Positions 50,130 to 61,410 are shown, counted from the first letter of the stretch. The stretch: 64,000 bases of DNA from Luscinia megarhynchos (GCA_034336665.1 CM067568.1:36994770-37058769); one strand, 5' to 3'. A program made the numbers and translations. Notes: a model not told the origin generated them from the sequence alone.

Positions 50130-51215
50130 CTTCCCAAAGCTGGTAGCACAGGCTATTGATGTAAAGCTGGTAGGTCAGCTCAGAGGAACAATGCCCTCCC
50201 TGCAGATATGGAAGGCTTGCTATTAGATCCCTCCAAAGCTGTCTCTTTTCCAGGTTGAACAAGCCCCAGTGCCACAGCATCTCCTTACAGGACAAATGCT
50301 CCAACCCCTGACCATTTATTTCTGTGGCACTTCTCTGAACCCCCTCCAGCTGATCATTACCTGTCTTGTTACTGGTGCTTCCTTAGCTGGACAGAGTGTC
50401 TAGATGTGGTCTCTGGGGGCTGAGTAGAGGGGACTAATGACTCTCCAATCTACTGACTATGCTCTTATGACTATTGCCCTGGATGCTCTTGCACAGAGTC
50501 ACACATTGAGGGCTCATGTTCAGCTCACTGCCCACAAGACCACCAGCTCACTTGGAGAGCAGAGGGACTGCTTCAAGGGACTCTTTCTTCCTGGAACAGG
50601 ACTTTACTTATGTCCATGTTGAATTTTGTAATGTTGGCTTCCTCTTCTAGCCCATTTGGGTCCCTTCATGTGGCAGCCCTGCCCTCAAATGCATCAAGTG
50701 GTCCTGTTGGCTTGGTGTCACCTCACTTCAGACCATTGATAGAAGTGGTTAACAGGACCAGTCCTATGTAACCAGCCTCCAGAGAGCAGGACTTACTAAC
50801 CACTACCAGCTGAGCCTGATCACCCAAACAGTTATTTAGTCAGCCTTTTGCTCAAAATCTAGATACTAACATTCCACGTCAAACACAGGATTGCTGAAGG
50901 GATTGTCCAAGGTCCTGATAAACATAAATGACACCCACTGCACTCCCCTCATCAACAGATCCAGTCATTTCACCATCAAAAGCAATTTGGAAAAGCGTGA
51001 TTCTAACTGCTGACTTTCCAATAACCACTATCTTCCTACATCCCTATATTCGTTCATGGAGGAGTCATTCTGTGATTGTCCTGGTGACTGAAACAAGTCC
51101 TTTACTTTCCCAGATTGCCCCTGTTTTGAAGATGGATTCAGCATTTGCCCTTCTCCAGTTATCATGGACATCCCCCTCATCTCTATGACCTTTCAAAGAT
51201 GACAAAGTGGCCTAA
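50130..51215 (-). mobile_element. CR1 LINE, about 1.1 kb 3' portion, degraded
   Basis: The longest element in the window. The plus strand shows, in order, the complement of the CR1 3' end: 'tttccaggttgaacaagccc' (50249 on), 'aaatgctccaacccctgacc' (50293 on), 'ctctgaaccccctccagctg' (50333 on), 'tagatgtggtctctgggggc' with 'gagtagagg' (50401-50429), 'gggctcatgttcagctcact' (50511 on), a 'ttacttatgtccatgttgaa' piece (50605), 'gcttggtgtcacctcacttc' (50710), 'ccagcctccagagagcag', 'ggtcctgataaacataaatg' (50911) and 'gcccttctccagttatcatg' (51148). The 3' end therefore lies at the left and the 5'-truncated end at the right. Many stops and indels make it inactive. The 8-bp microsatellite normally ending CR1 copies is not evident at the left edge. 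Confidence 0.88.
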
Positions 51216-54200
51216 CTATGATACTGAGTATAATAAAGATTCCAACAGAGATGACGAACCATGCCCTAAAAGCTTTGAAAAAATATGAACTTTTTTGCTA
51301 TTCAATCCCCAATTACATAGTAGGAAATAATAAATAGTTTCAGTGTAGGGAATTAATTCAACAGGACAATTTGGGTGATTGTCATCACCCTGTCAATAGC
51401 CTGGAAGAAGCCCTTTCAATAGCCTGAAAACAGCCTTTTATAAAGAGTGGAATTATATGAAAAGTGTTAAAGAGTAAAGTCTCTTTCTGAATGCTCTTTA
51501 TTCTGTCTCTCTGGATTCTTCTTTACATGTGTCCATTGAGACACTGAAGTAAGTTTTTTTCACTATTGAACCAGTGCTACTATGAGAGGATGAATCCCAT
51601 CCCCTTTTTACTCATACATTATCAATATAACTGTTAGGTATGCATTGACTGGAACATGTGCAGCTCTATTAGGACCAGTTCTTTCTTGCATTGAGAGATG
51701 CCTCATCACGGCATACATATGTATATGCATAGTCATTCTTCAGATTAGCCACAGCCACATCTTTGTAAAATGCTTAATTACCAGAACACAAAACACAGAT
51801 TACATTTCCTTGCCTAATCAACTTCAAGATAGAGTGGATTCTGCCTTGGGGCTGGAAGATCAGTGTGAAGACATCTTGAGATCCCTTCTAGTCCTATTAC
51901 CCTTGTAACAAACAGAAAACAAAGACATCAAATTGCCACCTATGTGTGCATTGCCAACCATGAATGAGAAAAGTGATACTTAGCTGTGACTACTGAGGAA
52001 TTGTCTTAAACTATACAAGTAAAGTCAGACAAAGATGACAAATGCTTTGTCATTTGAAAATAATGTCCTCAGTTACTCTTAAGTCCTCTAGAGAAAATGT
52101 TTATTTTGAAAGATAAAAAGATATTCCAGTTATATTCTCCCCAGCCCCACTCTTAACAAAAAAAAAAAAAAAAAAAAAAAAAAGTTTTTAATACAGGCAG
52201 GGATGTATTACTTTTCAAGGGAAGCTGTAGCCTAACATAAAATCTTTGAGTCTAACTAAGCATTATATATCATAAATGTATGGATAATTTGTGGGTATCA
52301 TAAGCATTATCTGCTACTAATCGAAATATGAAGTGACACTTTGCACATTGTGGGTCTCAATTATCTTAAAGTGTCTAGAATTCCTTGACTGCCTTCTGTA
52401 GCTGCAAAAGGACTCTAAAAGACCAGCAAGTCAGGTACATTACTTTTAGGCAGCTAAATTGTGGTGGAATTAATCTTGTCTTTAGAAATAATGTGGAGTT
52501 TGAAACTGAGATGCTCTAAAACGCGATTATCTGAGGCATAAATATATATTAAGTTCTGAAACATCTGATGAAGGCATGGTTACCTCTGGCATGGGAAGTG
52601 GAGTAGCTGTATGTAAAGCCCAAAGGGCATGAAGCAACCCTAAATATCCTGTAGTCATTTCAACTTGTCTGTCACAGCTCTTAATAATGCACTTGCAATT
52701 GCAGAGCAAAAAGCTCCTACTCAAGTTTGTAAAATTTATATTACATGTTATTAAAAGAATCAGAAGAAACAGCAATAATTACCCCTAATGTTTGTGTGTG
52801 GGTGCTTTCCACATGAAGTATGTTCATCAACTTGACCAATATATGCCTCTGTCCTTTTATATCACATACAGAGACTCCAAAGTGTCATCTGCTCAGAGGT
52901 TTTTGAAAGGTCTAAATGTAATCCACTAGGTGTCAGGGCACTGCACATAGAAACATCCTCACAAATACACAGTGAGTTTCCCTGGTCTACACTTTGTTTG
53001 TCTGGAGTTTCCCACCAGGTCATGGAACCCAGCAAAGATAAAGGAACTCAGGACTAGACCTGCCAATAAGCAGGTGTCTCACCCTGATGCCATGGCCTGG
53101 AGACAGTTGGCAGATATTTTCAGGCCTTACCTAAAAATCTGTGCCAAATTGAGAAAGTGAAAGAACTACCTACAGAGGACTTCAATTCCAAAAGAGACCA
53201 ATGCTAAAATCTAACAAATATCTGAAATCTGATAAATACAAAAAAATACAGAGTTCACCTGTGAGGAGTCCCACAAAATCAAAAGGCACAACTGACTGTA
53301 TGTCAAGAGGTAATTTTGCAACAGCCACATAATGACTATATCTCAATTACAAGTGTTTAGATATCATTTGGCTCGTTTCAGATTCTGTTGTGTTATAAAT
53401 GCTGGCAAAACAAGAGGAAACTGTTTAAGATGTGTTTCAGGTTGCCATACCTACATACTAGAGTGCTGGTACATAGTCTAAAGTCACGTTAGGCTCTAAT
53501 GAGATACAAAGAATATTAATTATAGGTCCATTGTTTAGTGACTACCTTTGGTTTGGAAAAAAAAATGTACAAGAACATATAGACAAGGTTTCCATCAAAG
53601 TGAGGGCATAAACAAGTGTCCTACTTTTATTGAAAATATTAAGGGTATAAGTTAATAGGTGGTTAATTTCATATTCCTTAAATTCAAGGTGCCTTTCATG
53701 ACTCTCTAGTCTGTGCTCCAAAGAAAAGTCTGGCCTTCAGAAATCAGATAAAGTTCAGGATGCAGTGATCCCAAGTCTTTCAGACAGAATCTCCATATCT
53801 GTGCTTGCTAGCCAAGTTGCAACCCAAGTTGCATTGCTTATGTCTGTAAAACCGGATTAAGCTCCATCAGAAAAAGCTCAGCAACTTTGGGTCTGTGTAA
53901 AATGTTAGGAACATCTCTGAATTTACAGCAAAACATCAAATATGCATATACATGCAGATGCAAAATATATATGGTAAAATATGGAACTGTGATTATTTAT
54001 TATATTTTTATGATTACTGCACTTACCTCTTACAGTTCCATCTCCTGAGCAGCCCTTGATGGCCCCAAAAATAAGATACAAACTTCCAGAAAAACATTAT
54101 ACTCTCAAAATTAAAATATCATCTCACTAATACTCTGCAGTGGGGGAGAGTATCACACTACCAGAAAGGATGGCAAGACCCAGAAGGGTAAAGTCTAGCA

Positions 54201-54456
54201 GGCCTACAAGACTGAACACTGAAGCTGAATATCTTCAGATAAATACTTACGGTCAGTTTTAACAGCTCCAGTTCCCTGTAACAGCAGCTGTTCTAAAAGT
54301 AATTAAATCAACTTGACACTAAATATAGACTCAAAATGTTTAAAGGCTTTCTAAAATAATTTTGAAGGGTTTTTTTATCTGCGGGAAATTAGAAATTACT
54401 TCAATTAATACAAAAATATACTCCAACTGAGGCTATAAATATATACATATATATTT
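51216..54456. other. Non-coding stretch, no gene recognised
   Basis: AT-rich unique-looking sequence with no open frame above 90 codons and no motif. The only salient simple sequence is a 26-base A run at 52158-52183. Confidence 0.45.
52158..52183. repeat. Poly(A) run of 26 bases
   Basis: An uninterrupted A26 preceded by a C-rich segment (ccccagccccactcttaac) and followed by GTTTTTAATAC. A poly(A) this pure could be the tail of a recent retroposed copy on the plus strand, but no polyadenylation signal lies just upstream and no target duplication or parent gene is apparent, so it is listed as simple sequence only. Length in an assembly is unreliable. Confidence 0.85.
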
Positions 54457-54501
54457 AGGCTATATATGTATAGGCTATGTATATTTAGGCTATGTATATT
54501 T
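54457..54501. repeat. 15-bp minisatellite, three units
   Basis: Units of 15 bp begin at 54457, 54472 and 54487. The last two are identical (AGGCTATGTATATTT) and the first is a diverged copy. The array sits inside a longer alternating AT stretch (54430-54525). Confidence 0.8.
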
Positions 54502-55689
54502 TTATATATGCTCATATATATACACTGAAGAGTTTACAAGGATTTTTATAGAAGAATGTCACATCCTTAAAGGTCAGTAAACAATATAAAGGTTTCAAAT
54601 CATAACCATTAAAAATAACCTTCTTGGCAAGCATTTTTTTTCCACACTGGTTAAAATTTACAGGCTAAAATTGTAGGGGGTTTAGTCCCAAACATGTTTT
54701 TAATGCACTGACTTAACCCTAAGAGTACTTGACAGTGCAGTACATTGCCCCAATAAGAGTAAAAAACAGGAAATCCCAGCTAGGTGTGGACCTTTCTTTG
54801 GGTCCTGAAAACACCCTCGGTACCAACTGCTAAAGGTATGAAACATTCCTATTGGCCTTTATTCACTGTAAGGGTTAAAAATATCTGTGCTACAAGCATG
54901 GCAAGGCATCTAGTTCCCTCTCCTGGAGGTGGTTTCCTGCCAGCTGACCCCATTTTGGGTACATCCCTTTCATCTCAAGACTTTTGTGCACCACAGCAGA
55001 GGAAGAGGAAAAAATTAGTTTCATAAGTTTTAAATTTGCGGGGAAGGAAAATGAACACATATAAAAATTGTGAAGGCTTTTAAAAAATCTCTTAAATCCC
55101 ATATGTCTGTGTTATACCATATAACATTGAGTAGAGCAGGAAGCAAAATATCAAAATGTCACTTTAAACCTGTAGTTAGGGTATTAGGGGCCTGATCCAA
55201 TGCCAAGGGAGGACAATAAGGAAGGGTTTGTATCAAATGCTGAATGCCCTCTGAGCCCATCAAAGGGATTATGGACCATTTGGCAAATCTGTATCATCCT
55301 GTGCTGGACCATGCTAATCTTATTGTGCTATTGCAATTGTGGTAAACATACAGCTGGTGCAAACATATCTAGGACTTACTTTTTCCAAATCCCAAAGGAT
55401 TTATGACAGGAGATATAAAACTTCCCCTCATTTTTTCCATATCTTAACATTGGAACTTACTGAAACGTACTAAGAATCCCAGAATTTCTTCATACAAAGT
55501 CTACATCTATTCCCTTACTTAGTTAACAATACCAAGCTCAACCAAATCAAACCGGATACTTGATTCTTCCTTCACAGAAAATATTTTACCCATTAATGAG
55601 ACATTTTCTTATATAAAGGAATTCATTTTTTTTTGATTGGCATTAGACTCACAGACAGACAGAAATAAGCTGCCATTCTTCCATTTGAT

Positions 55690-55990
55690 AGCCAGACGCT
55701 GCCAGTTGTTGCTAGGGCAGTCATGCTGTTAAATTAGGTCTAATGAACGAGTAATTGCTTTAGGTATAGTGAACCATTTCAAAGAAAACAAGGATTCTAA
55801 TTGATTTGCAATTTGTTTGGCACATTGCATTGTCTGGGGCTATTGATTAGTCTTCTGGATTTCACACTGCATGTGTTTCCCTTTATTAAGCGAATAACAG
55901 GTTACTGATTACTTTCCTTCTGGGTTTAATGTAGCGGTTAATGTCTACTTTGTTCTTGTGTCATGTCACAGGCAAGGAAGGAATAATATG
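55690..55990. promoter_or_regulatory. Candidate conserved non-coding (enhancer-like) block
   Basis: Repeat-free sequence with clustered motifs: GTTGCTAGG (an RFX X-box half) at 55708-55716, several TAAT cores (for example 'gagtaattgc' near 55750), an AACAAGG SOX-like site near 55786, 'ttgatttgcaatttg' near 55801-55815, TTGGCA (NFI half) near 55817-55822, and 'gctattgattagtc' near 55839. No open reading frame. Classified by texture alone; conservation unknown. Confidence 0.3.
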
Positions 55991-56490
55991 CAAGTGGGTG
56001 GCCCTTTGCTAAGAAACTCCCCTGCTGCTTTGAGCTGTGTACTCTAAGACATGCTGAAAAGCAGATCAAGAGAAAGGGTTAGAATAGCAGGACTCACAAG
56101 TTACGGCCTGAGTCAGGCTAGACCCAGGCTGAAAACTTGGCTTTCCTTTACTATCAAAGCACAAAACAGTATGAAGTGGTTGGCAGTAGATTCGCTCTTG
56201 TTTGGTTAGATGTCTCTGTATAAGGAGACATAATATAGTTTTATATGTCTTGGTTTATATTCAGATAAATAAGAAAGCTTACAATATATTTGTCCTTTTG
56301 CTGCAAGAGATTTACTCCATCGATGTGTATTCTGAAGAGCATTCCATTTTATGTTTTACTTCTACCTTGGTCTACAAAAAAAATGTGTCCATTTAATTAA
56401 CAGTGTTGTTCCTTTCAAAGGACAAATCTCTAGAACATAGTTGGTGTTATTAAAGTATAATTAATTTTGAACGTTCTTTGCCAAAAAATC

Positions 56491-56540
56491 TATACCTTGG
56501 TATATCTTTAGTATATCTTAGTATATCTTAGTATATCTTC
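56491..56540. repeat. 10-bp tandem repeat, about five units
   Basis: Decamers starting at 56491, 56501, 56511, 56521 and 56531 are near-identical. The middle two are exactly GTATATCTTA, and the outer ones differ at one to a few positions. The period equals about one helical turn. Confidence 0.85.
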
Positions 56541-57804
56541 AACAGGTATGATGATAAAATAAAATACACTTCATTGTTCTATAATTGCTCTTGGTTCTGG
56601 AGATTATTTAGCTTTGTATTTTGTGCCCCTATGTTGAGAGTCAGTACAAATAAAATTGAATATAGGAATTTAGATTACTTGCAGGGTCTAAGGAATCATG
56701 ATTTCATGTACTTGATATGTATCTTTCACAGAGGGATCAGCCATGTATCATTCATGTGACTGAAGATCTTGACCTAAGCCTGATCCAAAGCCTGTTGAAG
56801 CCAACAGTAAATCTTTTATTGATTTTCAGAAGCTTTCCCCTGTGAGTCCATCAACTTTCTTGGATTCATATCTTGAGAACCTATACTTTATTTCAACAAG
56901 AAACCAAAGTTTAATTGCCAGGTGGGCCATGCTGAGATCCAAGTACCCTAAAGCTTCATGTTGTACCAGTGGCACCAAGTGATCTCAGAAATCTATGTTT
57001 TGTTCCATGTGCCAGGATTTTTAATTTCTGATGCTGTATTAGTATTTAGTTTTTGCTGACTTTTTATAAAGATGACTATAAGCAAATATCAGCAAATTGC
57101 CTGAATATGTTTTGTTTCTTCTAAAAAGGACTATGATACAACAGTGGTCATATTCAGTTTAGTCCAAAGATCAGTTTTAAACTCAATAGCTCATGGTCTT
57201 TCATGATCTAGAAATTGCTGATTTCAAAGTTTTTGCAGTAGGATATAAAACAGCTGTGACTTATCTTTAACTCATTGTGAATTTTGGGTCATCCCAAATG
57301 TCCTCAAAATGAACATTTTTAAGTAGAAATGCTCATAGAAAAATAGCGGTAGCCACTGAGAAATAAGATTAGAGTCTGATCATACTCCAATTGCAACCAT
57401 TATATCAGATTGGACTAAATGTGAGTAGCATAAAAACAAGTATTCTAATATGATATTACTTGAACCCTCCTAATGGCATGTTAGAGCCCATCACTTGGAC
57501 CACTTTGTGCTATTGAAGAAACTTGAGATGGCTTTAATGGGGATGGTCTGATCTGATCTATATCAATAAAGTATACACATAAAGGTAGATTGCTGTGTTA
57601 AAATCATGGATTTTCCCCAATTCAGAGAAATCTTCTAAGTGCTATGTGTGTCTATTATTGCTGTGCAAGCTTCAGCTTTTCATTTCCTCTCCTTTGTCTC
57701 CACCAAGACAGATACAGCATTTAATTCTCAATAAAATTTTGTGGAACATGACAATGAAGCAATGATCAGAAGTGATTCTAGTTTTCTCCTTTAGCTGTAG
57801 GGTT
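56541..57804. other. Non-coding stretch left of the LTR
   Basis: AT-rich sequence without recognisable gene, repeat family or RNA. Open frames are at most about 61 codons. Confidence 0.45.
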
Positions 57805-58254
57805 TGCTGTGGAACAAACTCCATGGGATGCATCACAACAGATACTTCACTAATGGATTCAATGTGGGAGTCCAGAGTATTCTTCTGGCTTCCCTGGAAG
57901 GTTTAAGACCCCCCTGACAGGGTCCCCAAAGATCCTCGAATGAGACCCAGGTGTCTCAGGGGCTGGATTTAGCTCCTTGGAACAATTTACCAACATTGAG
58001 AGAGGAAGTTCAAGCTGCAAAAATAAATTAGACTCTTAGAATGTAGAATTAGCAGATTTCTAGAATGTTTGTGATAAGGGACACGTGGCCCAAGATGGAG
58101 AATTTGGGGTGTGGATATCTCTTCCTCCTTCTCCGTCTCATCCATGCTGGGTGACATGCTGGCACTTTAGATTGGATGGGGACAGAGCTGGACCATGTAA
58201 CAAGACTGTATTGTATTGGGGGTCATTTGTAAATACCTAGTACGTAATTTAGAC

Positions 58255-58261
58255 TATAAAA
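58255..58261 (+). promoter_or_regulatory. TATA box of the LTR
   Basis: CTATAAAAG about 24 bases upstream of the hairpin-rich segment where the retroviral R region would start. The AATAAA signal lies 93 bases after it, a normal distance inside an LTR. Confidence 0.65.
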
Positions 58262-58278
58262 GATAAGTCCTGCCTCTA

Positions 58279-58319
58279 CCAGGCAGATTCTGCCCTGGAC
58301 GTCTAGCGAGCAGATCGCT
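58279..58319 (+). other. Paired stem-loops in the LTR R region
   Basis: First hairpin: CCAGG-CAG pairs with CTG-CCCTGG (58279-58298) with one bulged base and a tiny loop. Second: AGCGA (58305-58309) pairs with TCGCT (58315-58319) around loop GCAGA. Structured R regions are common in retroviral transcripts, where they affect polyadenylation and strand transfer. The pairing is read directly from the sequence; any role is inference. Confidence 0.5.
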
Positions 58320-58353
58320 GCTTGCTGGACAAAGCAGTCCTGAGATAAGAAAG

Positions 58354-58359
58354 AATAAA
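58354..58359 (+). terminator. Polyadenylation signal of the LTR
   Basis: A canonical AATAAA 93 bases downstream of the LTR TATA box, positioned where the R/U5 boundary would follow within about 20 bases. Confidence 0.6.
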
Positions 58360-58511
58360 CAACCATGAAAACCTCTAAGAACAGCCTCCTGCAGTCTCTC
58401 ATTGGTGGGCATCAGAAAGAGCTGGGTCCCAAACCACCTGCATGTCCCCCAGAGGTGATCTTGGGTCTAAGGAGACACCTCGGGCTTTGGCATTCAAGAC
58501 CCAACATGCTG

Positions 58512-60849
58512 TTGTCAGTAAGGTGATTATGTAGTTAGTGTGTCCAGTGAAATCTTTTCTGCTTACTTGGGGGATTTACAGAGGAAATAGTTTCCTAAAT
58601 TTTCTTCTAATCTTACCCTCTTGGGTTCAAATAACCAAGTTTTATGCTTTAGGTCCATGAAGTTGTATATGCTGCTAGGTGGTCCAGGATTCTGGCCTCT
58701 TAGCACCCAGTACAGAACCTGCCAAGGTTCAACCTCCCTTCTGACCATACGAAGGCCTCTGTACAAAAGACAACTGCATGCATTTGGATTTCCATGCACC
58801 CATGGAAGGCATCGAGCCAAACAAAAGAAGTAGAGCCAATGTCCCTTTGGAAAGTGTCCCACGTTTTGGAAAAGAACTGAGAGTGTGCTAGGACAGAGAG
58901 AAGGAATATGAGATGCATGACAGCTGAGCCTAGCACTTGGAATAATTGCACAAGCTGAAGTCCCCTCTTCACAACAGTACTTTTGTAGTTTAGCCAGCAG
59001 GTACAATTCACTGAAGAACTGAAAGTCTTATATTTTCTATTTATTTAAGTTTCTTAATCTTCAGAAGCACCTGTGAAAATGCACAATAAACTTTTACCTA
59101 TAGAAACTAAATTCAAAGGTCAGAATCTATTTGAAACTTTTTGTCTCTGACACATATCTCCAGTTGACCTAGACTGTATGAGGGAAAAATTGTACCAAGG
59201 AGAAAATAATTTGTGAGACAGTTCTCAACTTTGGTATCAGAAGCAGCAAAAATAGGCCTGTATCAATTCCTCAGCTACCCAACACATGACTCAGCATGTT
59301 AATAAAACTCCTTCTTCTTTTGGTGGTGAAACTGAAATGTAAGTTTGTGAACCTTCATTAGCCGTGACTAGCAGAGTTAAAATCACACTCTCCTGTGTGC
59401 TGCCCTTTGCCCCACAGAGGTTGCAGGCAGGATACACCTACATCAAGGGCCACCGTGGTGCTCAACTTACTACTTCTGCTTATCACTGACCGCAGAAAGA
59501 TTCTTAGAAATGAAAGATTCTTAGCAATGAAATTATAAAAACAGCAATCTAGATATGCACAGCCTCTTTTTCCAGTTAAAATTTAAGTCTCTTTAGGCAT
59601 GGAGTGCATGTGGCTTTAAGATATAAACTTGGATGATTGCCCTCTTTGATGTAGATACTTAAACCACCCATGAGTGGCTAATTCTTTCTGACACTCTAGT
59701 GTCTTGTTTCTCATCTGAAATATATGAAAATATTCTCATTTAAGTCTGCAGAGGATATGATCATCAAGAATATCACCTTCAATAACAGATAGCTCCTCAG
59801 AAATAGTATATGTTTTCCATTGCCATTTTCATTAGTTGTTTTCTAACACTGTAATATTGCATAGAAGTCACAGAACTACTGAGCCTGCCTGACTGAGATC
59901 CTGACTCTTGTAACTAATCCTTCTGCTTTTGTTGTCTTAACTAAAACCTTGGATGCCATAGTTTAGTTTCTCTCTCCTACCTCACTGTCTTCTTTGGGAA
60001 AATCACACTGATCTCAGAGAATGTTTTTGTTGCTGGCTTCTGACTCCATCTGTGCTCAGCTTTTTTACTGAAAACTAAAGCAAAAAACTACAGTTGCTAA
60101 GATATATTACTTCTGTCTAACATGGCTTTGATGGTTAGCATGCACAGGAGCAAATCACATTTTAAAATATTTTTTAAACATGGAAGAGCTTTAAAGACCT
60201 GTTTAAAAATCTGCTCTTGGTTTGGTGCCAGATACAGATGCCACACTGATTACAGAAGATTACATAAATTCCCTGAGCCTTATTATCCTCTCACTTACAC
60301 CTATAAAATTTGGAAAGAATTCCACTGGAGTCCCTGGAATTACACAGGTTCTAGAGAAGAATATATCCCTTCTGGTTAGCAAGCTATCAGTATTTTCAGT
60401 GGGTCCAGTTATCTCTACCTGTCTACTACTAATACTAAAAAATCACAAAGCAAAACAGAGTATCGTCTGTCTATGCAAATACTTAAACCTTCATTGATTT
60501 CAACTGAGTAGCACACATTATATGTGAGCTGAATTTTGACCTGAATATGTAGGGAAAAAATACAAGTCTTCAGCACATTACTGAGATTTTAATGCAATTT
60601 GTGAAACAAAAGATGACTAGAACAGGTCAACCCAAAGTTCAATCTTTAGCTCTGGAAGCCCTTCTGTAACAGTGGTTTAGAATGAGGTATAAAATGTTCC
60701 AAAAAAAGCCATGTACGTGTGGACAGAGCTGTCCTGCAATACTGTTGCATACCCTGACAGTTTCAGAGACTTTTGAGTAAATCACGGATACTGCTTGGGA
60801 TCTACCTACTATGAGTCCAGACATTTGCTCTTTCAGCCATTTACCCAAG
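58512..60849. other. Non-coding stretch, no gene recognised
   Basis: Holds the longest minus-strand frame outside the CpG island (59006-58563, 147 codons), which opens with TTG, has no homology I recognise and no splice support; I treat it as chance or as the remnant of an unidentified element next to the LTR. A perfect-but-one 17-bp tandem duplication lies at 59495-59528. Confidence 0.4.
59495..59528. repeat. 17-bp tandem duplication
   Basis: Two adjacent copies of GAAAGATTCTTAGAAAT (59495-59511 and 59512-59528) differ by a single base. A local slippage product. Confidence 0.85.
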
Positions 60850-61410
60850 TGCCCCTCTGTGGAAAGAAGTTCCACAATTTAATGCATCATAAGAAAAAGT
60901 TATTTCTTTTAGCCTTTTAAACTGGGTGATTTTATTTACGCTCCTCAGTTTGGTTGGATGCCTCAACTATTTTTGAAGAAGATGAAATTAGTTTTCTTCA
61001 CTCACTTTCTCCACACCACCTGAAAAAGTGTAAGCCGCTACTATATTCCAGTTAGGGAAATTTTCCATACTGCTTTTCCATACTGCTCTGTTTAGTTTTT
61101 CCAGTTCAAATGCCATTCCACATCATAGCTCATCCTTCTTGAATTTATTTTCTATGTCTATTGTTACTCTTTTTTGAGATGGCTTGCAGGACCAACATAC
61201 AGTATCCAAGATGAGGACATAACATTATTTTGTGCATGGTAGTCCTTACTATCACAGTAAGGTTGGGTAGTGGGTTTTGGTGTGAAGTTCCTTTTTTAAT
61301 TCTACGATACAAAACCCACACTAGTGATGAATCTGAAGAATTCCTGGTAGAATGTGAAGATGTTTGTAAATCAAAGAACTCCAGGGATAACACAACCACA
61401 TTTTCACATT
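60850..61410 (-). mobile_element. CR1-type LINE 3' fragment, ancient subfamily
   Basis: Plus-strand pieces in order: 'gaaagaagttccacaattta' (60861 on), 'aaaagttatttctttt' (60894), 'ctcactttctccacacc' (61001), 'ttttttgagatggcttgcag' and 'gaccaacatacagtatccaa' followed by 'gatgaggacataacattatt' (61170-61233), then a 'agaactccagggat' piece (61376). These follow the complement of an old CR1 3' region ('tttttgagatggggcgaccagaactg..cacagtattcaaggtgtgggcgtaccatgga') widely spread in turtles and crocodilians. The element lies on the minus strand, 5'-truncated to the right. A 13-bp tandem duplication (61061-61086) has arisen inside it. No functional frame. Confidence 0.8.

Larger units (their letters stand above)
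57810..58506 (+). mobile_element. Solo LTR of an endogenous retrovirus-like element
   Basis: A 697-bp segment beginning TGGAAC and ending CCCAACA, flanked by TGCTG on both sides. Inside, in the correct order for plus-strand U3-R-U5, are a TATA box (TATAAAA, 58255-58261), a stem-loop region (58279-58319) and a polyadenylation signal (AATAAA, 58354-58359), then about 147 bases of presumed U5. No primer-binding site, gag, pol or env sequence follows on either side, so this is a solo LTR left by recombination between two LTRs. It is better preserved than the CR1 copies, suggesting a younger insertion. Family (ERVL or ERVK type) is not settled; the 5-bp duplication leans to ERVL-like. The left edge is the less certain one. 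Confidence 0.7.
57805..58511. repeat. 5-bp target-site duplication (TGCTG) flanking the LTR
   Basis: TGCTG at 57805-57809 and again at 58507-58511, immediately outside a segment that begins TG and ends CA. A five-base duplication suits ERVL-like integrases. Because the LTR itself begins with TG, the duplication could be read one or two bases differently. Confidence 0.55.

Noticed and set aside
6150..61410. All five CR1-type fragments appear on the minus strand, suggesting an orientation bias
   Set aside because: I recognise the complement of the CR1 3' end more easily than its sense strand, and five copies are too few; this is probably a detection bias rather than biology.
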